Assembly (NCBI RefSeq): GCF_014805685.1
Contig: NC_060885.1
Span: 16,328,632-16,392,631 of the forward strand
Source: Silurus meridionalis
Taxonomy: Eukaryota > Chordata > Actinopteri > Siluriformes > Siluridae
Reading direction: 5' to 3'
Length of the DNA: 64,000 bases
Positions 60,916 to 64,000 of the stretch are shown piece by piece (within the stretch, counting starts at the first letter, position 1; every line of letters starts with the position of its first letter). A program made the position numbers and the translations under genes. The notes beneath the pieces were generated by a model, which had not been told where the DNA came from, ran no database searches, and was given only the letters and a program-made list of their open reading frames with translations.

Positions 60916-61780
60916 CTGACTGTCATATGATCCATGTCCACATAGGACAGTATATGAACTGAAAGGGAGTTGTAAAAAATACATTGTGCTGATGTTGTTT
61001 TATTGACTGCTGGACAGAACCACAGACTGTCCCCAAAATCTTAAACACTACTGACATTCTGCAAGAAGTGTGGCTCCTGTTGACTAGGTGAACACTCTGG
61101 TCACTCGATCATGCCACTGTAACTACCAACAAAGCATTTTGATGTTTTAATGTACACCAATTTACCTGTAATAGGGGTCTTGTGGATATTTTTGAGATGT
61201 ATTCCCCATCAGTACAGAACTTTTATGAGAGTGTGTGTATGTCTGAGAGAAAGAGAGCGAGAGAGAGTGAGGATGAGTTTAATTGCTATGATGCCATGAC
61301 AGCCACTGATGGAGCTGACTGTTAAGTTAATTTCTGTGGTAACCTCTTTAAACTTGAACTTGCAAGTGAGAAGAAAGACATGTCTATATATATGATTATG
61401 AAATGATTCTAAATATGCATGTGTTCATTTCTTTTTTTGTGAATATGAGCTAAATATAGCATAGGAACACAAATGCAGGTTTTGATACTGTTTAATCTGC
61501 TTCCTCATGTATCTTTGTAGATACTTCCCTAGTTTTGTTGCCTCTTCACAAATCGATGTGCAATTGTATTTTTGGGGGATTTTATTTTAATAAGTTACTA
61601 AGTATAATGTCTGCTGTCTCTGGTACTTAAATAGCTAAATTAATTTGAATAGGATTGTCTAGGTCCTGCTTTGGTTGATGTAGAGGTTTCCCTAAAGAGG
61701 AGACCTACTCAGCTACACAGCACCTGCTTACAAAGTGCAATAAAAGATGGCAATAAACTCTGTGGCCTCTTTGTTTGGTC
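60916..61780 (+). other. tacc2 3' UTR
   Basis: Non-coding sequence from the stop to the polyadenylation signals, about 860 bases, with no intron signal recognised. A short GA-rich stretch lies near 61250. The end is inferred from the AATAAA signals. Confidence 0.7.
61739..61757 (+). terminator. Tandem polyadenylation signals of tacc2
   Basis: AATAAA occurs at 61739-61744 and 61752-61757, followed by a GT/T-rich stretch (CTGTGGCCTCTTTGTTTGGT) that suits a cleavage-stimulation element. Another AATAAA lies near 61819 and may serve as a distal site. Confidence 0.75.
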
Positions 61781-63165
61781 CTACACAAGCTAATCTACAC
61801 TAAAGGTAATGCAGAGAAATAAACATTAAAGAGTTAAAATAGCCTTTTGATTAAACTGTATAGAAGAATATCTTGCTGTGTGAGGAAGAATCTTTATATG
61901 CCTAAATAGATGCTCATTACTGCTGATACAGCAGGTGGTTACTTACATCCTTCAGGCAATAATCCTGCAAGTGTCAAGCACAGAAATAGTCAGTCTGAGA
62001 GCCTGTTATAGCTGCACTTGTTATATGTAGTATGATGAGGATGAGTCAGTTGATGCAGCTTACAAACGTTTCCTGTTCGGTCTTATTCAAAAGCTCTATT
62101 CTATTTTTTATTTTATTAAAACAGGCACAGAATGAGAAAGAACAGAGCTGAGTCATATAAAATAGTCTGTAAACCAAAACCATTATCTTGTATTTGCATC
62201 TATTTAGTTCTTGAAATAATTGTATTGTGGCTATCAAAACACTGGAAAACAATGAAAATGGAAAAAGATGACATTGCATATTTAAATCATGATTTCTTTC
62301 TTAAATAACTCACTTAGTAACATTTTATCCAATTTTCTGTTTTTTTCTTCTGTTTTTTAAATTGAGTTACATCCAGAACATTCTCGACACCCTGGCAGAA
62401 TTATCTACAAAGCTGTGATGCAGTCTATGGTATTTGCCATATGGCTTTATAATTAAAAAACAAATATTCTTTTAAATTTAGGTCAGGCTGCTGGAGTGCT
62501 GACAATAAATAGACAAAAGATGAAACAGAAAAAAGGAAACAATTATGAAGGCTGTCAAAATTAACCCGTTAATAACTCACGCTAAATACTTAGATATAAA
62601 AAATAAATAAACTCCACCAAAAATTATTTTTAATCACAAAAATTTCAGTCTCAAATCAAGCACCAAATCCGCCATGATGAACACATCTGGCAATTAAAAA
62701 CGTCCGAGTGGCAGCAAAGCAAAAGTTCCGTTTCGTGTCCTGATAATTTTTTTTTTTTATCCTGGTCTATTTCTTATTTAGAATTTCTACCATAGTATAA
62801 CATATACAATACTCACAATTTCATTGAGTAGCTGTGCAGAAATGTGTTTGAGAATTTGAGTGATATAGGTCATTTGATCATTTAAATGTTTCATGAACAG
62901 AAAATAGGTTTAAAATATAGTTACTTTACAGTGCTCAGCCATGAGATATGCTACACACTGCAAAATTCATTGGAAAAGATAAATATTTTAAACTATAGCT
63001 CACTATTTGTGTAAGACTCATCCTGTCTCAGTAGACAAGCTGGTAATCTGGCTCTGTTCAATAATGAAGCATTAGCTCACTGACTTAGGATTTAGATGCG
63101 TTTAGGTTTAGGAACAACCTGCTTTTCACTCATCAATCAATCTGGTCGGCAACACCAACAGCAAC
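61781..63165. other. Intergenic region downstream of tacc2
   Basis: AT-rich sequence of about 1.4 kb with no open frame, repeat or RNA gene I can support. The promoter of the candidate gene at 63166 would lie at its right end, but no clear TATA box was seen. Confidence 0.5.
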
Positions 63166-63226
63166 ATGAGTGCTGTCAAATGCTGCTTATTGTTTGGCTT
63201 TTTAATTCTGCTCTGTTGTGTTCACA
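63166..63226 (+). CDS. Candidate first coding exon of a secreted or membrane protein (signal peptide)
   Basis: ATG at 63166 (context AACATGA, A at -3) encodes MSAVKCCLLFGFLILLCCVH and runs into a perfect donor GTAAGT at 63227 in phase 1. Met, a Lys at position 5, a Leu/Phe/Ile/Cys core and a small residue after His form a typical signal peptide. First exons that end just after the signal peptide are common in small secreted proteins. The continuation is not certain: an acceptor near 63683-63684 (ATTTTCAG) would add SLPAAMRTLILSI and then a stop. No family can be named. It could also be a chance reading frame. Confidence 0.45.
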
Positions 63227-64000
63227 GTAAGTATCAATCCTTCTGTTTTGTAGGCTTTCCATTTTTCTCCTTTTCTCCTTAAAGGAAGACCAAAGTTGGC
63301 ACATCTATCTCATAATCTTTTAAGTCTAGACCTCCATCTGTTGTTTTTCCTAATGTGCACTGTCAGTTTCCCGTCTAGTCAACTTCCTTGATAAAGTCTG
63401 TTAAGTGCCTCGCACACAATGTGACTTTATTAGATAAGAATAGTTTTTTGTTTGTGTTTTCTTTATTTGGGCAAGTGTTGATAGAATAATGGAAGTTCCA
63501 CTTCTTTAAAAATATGTCTACAATGAGACTACAGTGAGTCACAAAAGATCTCAGTACTGTTTGGCTATTGCAACCCCCCCCCAAAAAAAAAAAAAAAAAC
63601 GTTATTGATTGCTACAATGAAGAACAAATTTATCTAGTTCAGAGATGTTAAATCAATGTGCAATGCATGGTGTCATAATTTTCAGGTTTACCAGCTGCCA
63701 TGAGGACATTGATTCTCTCAATCTAAGATTTATAACAGATTATGCAGTGATGGAAAGGTTTTTCAGTTTTTGCGTGTTCTGTACCTATGATGATTGACTA
63801 GTTTCCAATAAGTACTTTAATTTGATTTAAGTGTAAAGGGATATAACGATTCATGAAGAAGGCTTGGTAGGATTTTGGTGATTAAGGTTGATTCTCTGAA
63901 TAAATTTTCTCTTCTTCTAGCATGAATTCATCACCACTCGAGGCTCTAGCAGTCTGCAGAGTGGACTCAATACACAGCAAATTAAAATTACCTTAGGGGT
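63227..64000. other. Sequence after the signal-peptide exon, possible intron
   Basis: AT-rich sequence with a C8/A18 homopolymer patch at about 63572-63599. A good-looking acceptor (CTCTTCTTCTAG, ending at 63920) precedes a short open frame reaching the window edge, but its phase does not fit the exon at 63166. Confidence 0.4.

Noticed and set aside
63921..64000. Second exon of the signal-peptide gene at the window edge
   Set aside because: The acceptor looks good, but joining it to the phase-1 exon gives an immediate stop. Only another phase is open.

Overview
The window is nuclear DNA from a ray-finned fish. The evidence is long introns with GT/AG borders, abundant CA/GT and GA microsatellites, Tc1-like and hAT-like transposon fossils, LINE/SINE fragments of types common in teleosts, and one recognisable vertebrate gene. 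The repeat types would fit an otophysan (carp or catfish relatives), but that is a guess.

Almost the whole window (about 4449-61780, plus strand) is one gene, tacc2, which encodes a large transforming acidic coiled-coil protein of the centrosome/microtubule-associated TACC family. I could place 22 coding exons whose splice phases agree from end to end, plus a candidate 9-nt microexon and an alternative first exon. The order is: a myristoylation-type start (MGNENS, 4507); two small exons (5274, 9104); one 8-kb exon of acidic, low-complexity protein containing three diverged tandem repeats (14089-22135); two small exons (23171, 26184); an internal promoter region with a TACC1-like first exon (39251); the SDP-repeat exons (40220-42672); linker exons (44380-48736); and the C-terminal coiled-coil TACC domain (55268-60915). 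A 3' UTR with AATAAA signals follows. The full-length product would be about 3,950 residues, longer than the roughly 2,950 I recall for human TACC2.

Three single-base frameshifts break the reading frame. Two are in the giant exon (near 17214 and 17557) and one is in the SDP exon (near 41435). Each sits in a homopolymer run and is exactly compensated by the splice phases, so consensus error or slippage is more likely than a dead gene.

Introns hold the mobile elements: an hAT-like element with a nested SINE tail (29.5-30.1 kb), a second hAT-like repeat (43.3 kb), a Tc1 fossil (44.5 kb), a 5'-truncated LINE with target-site duplications (45.7 kb), a long decayed LINE (49.5-52.1 kb) and a Tc1 fossil folded into an inverted duplication (56.4-57.2 kb). 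There is also a near-perfect 189-bp palindrome at 36.3 kb.

Downstream of tacc2, a short exon at 63166 encodes a signal peptide and may begin another gene that runs out of the window. I saw no tRNA, rRNA or CRISPR, and no convincing minus-strand gene.
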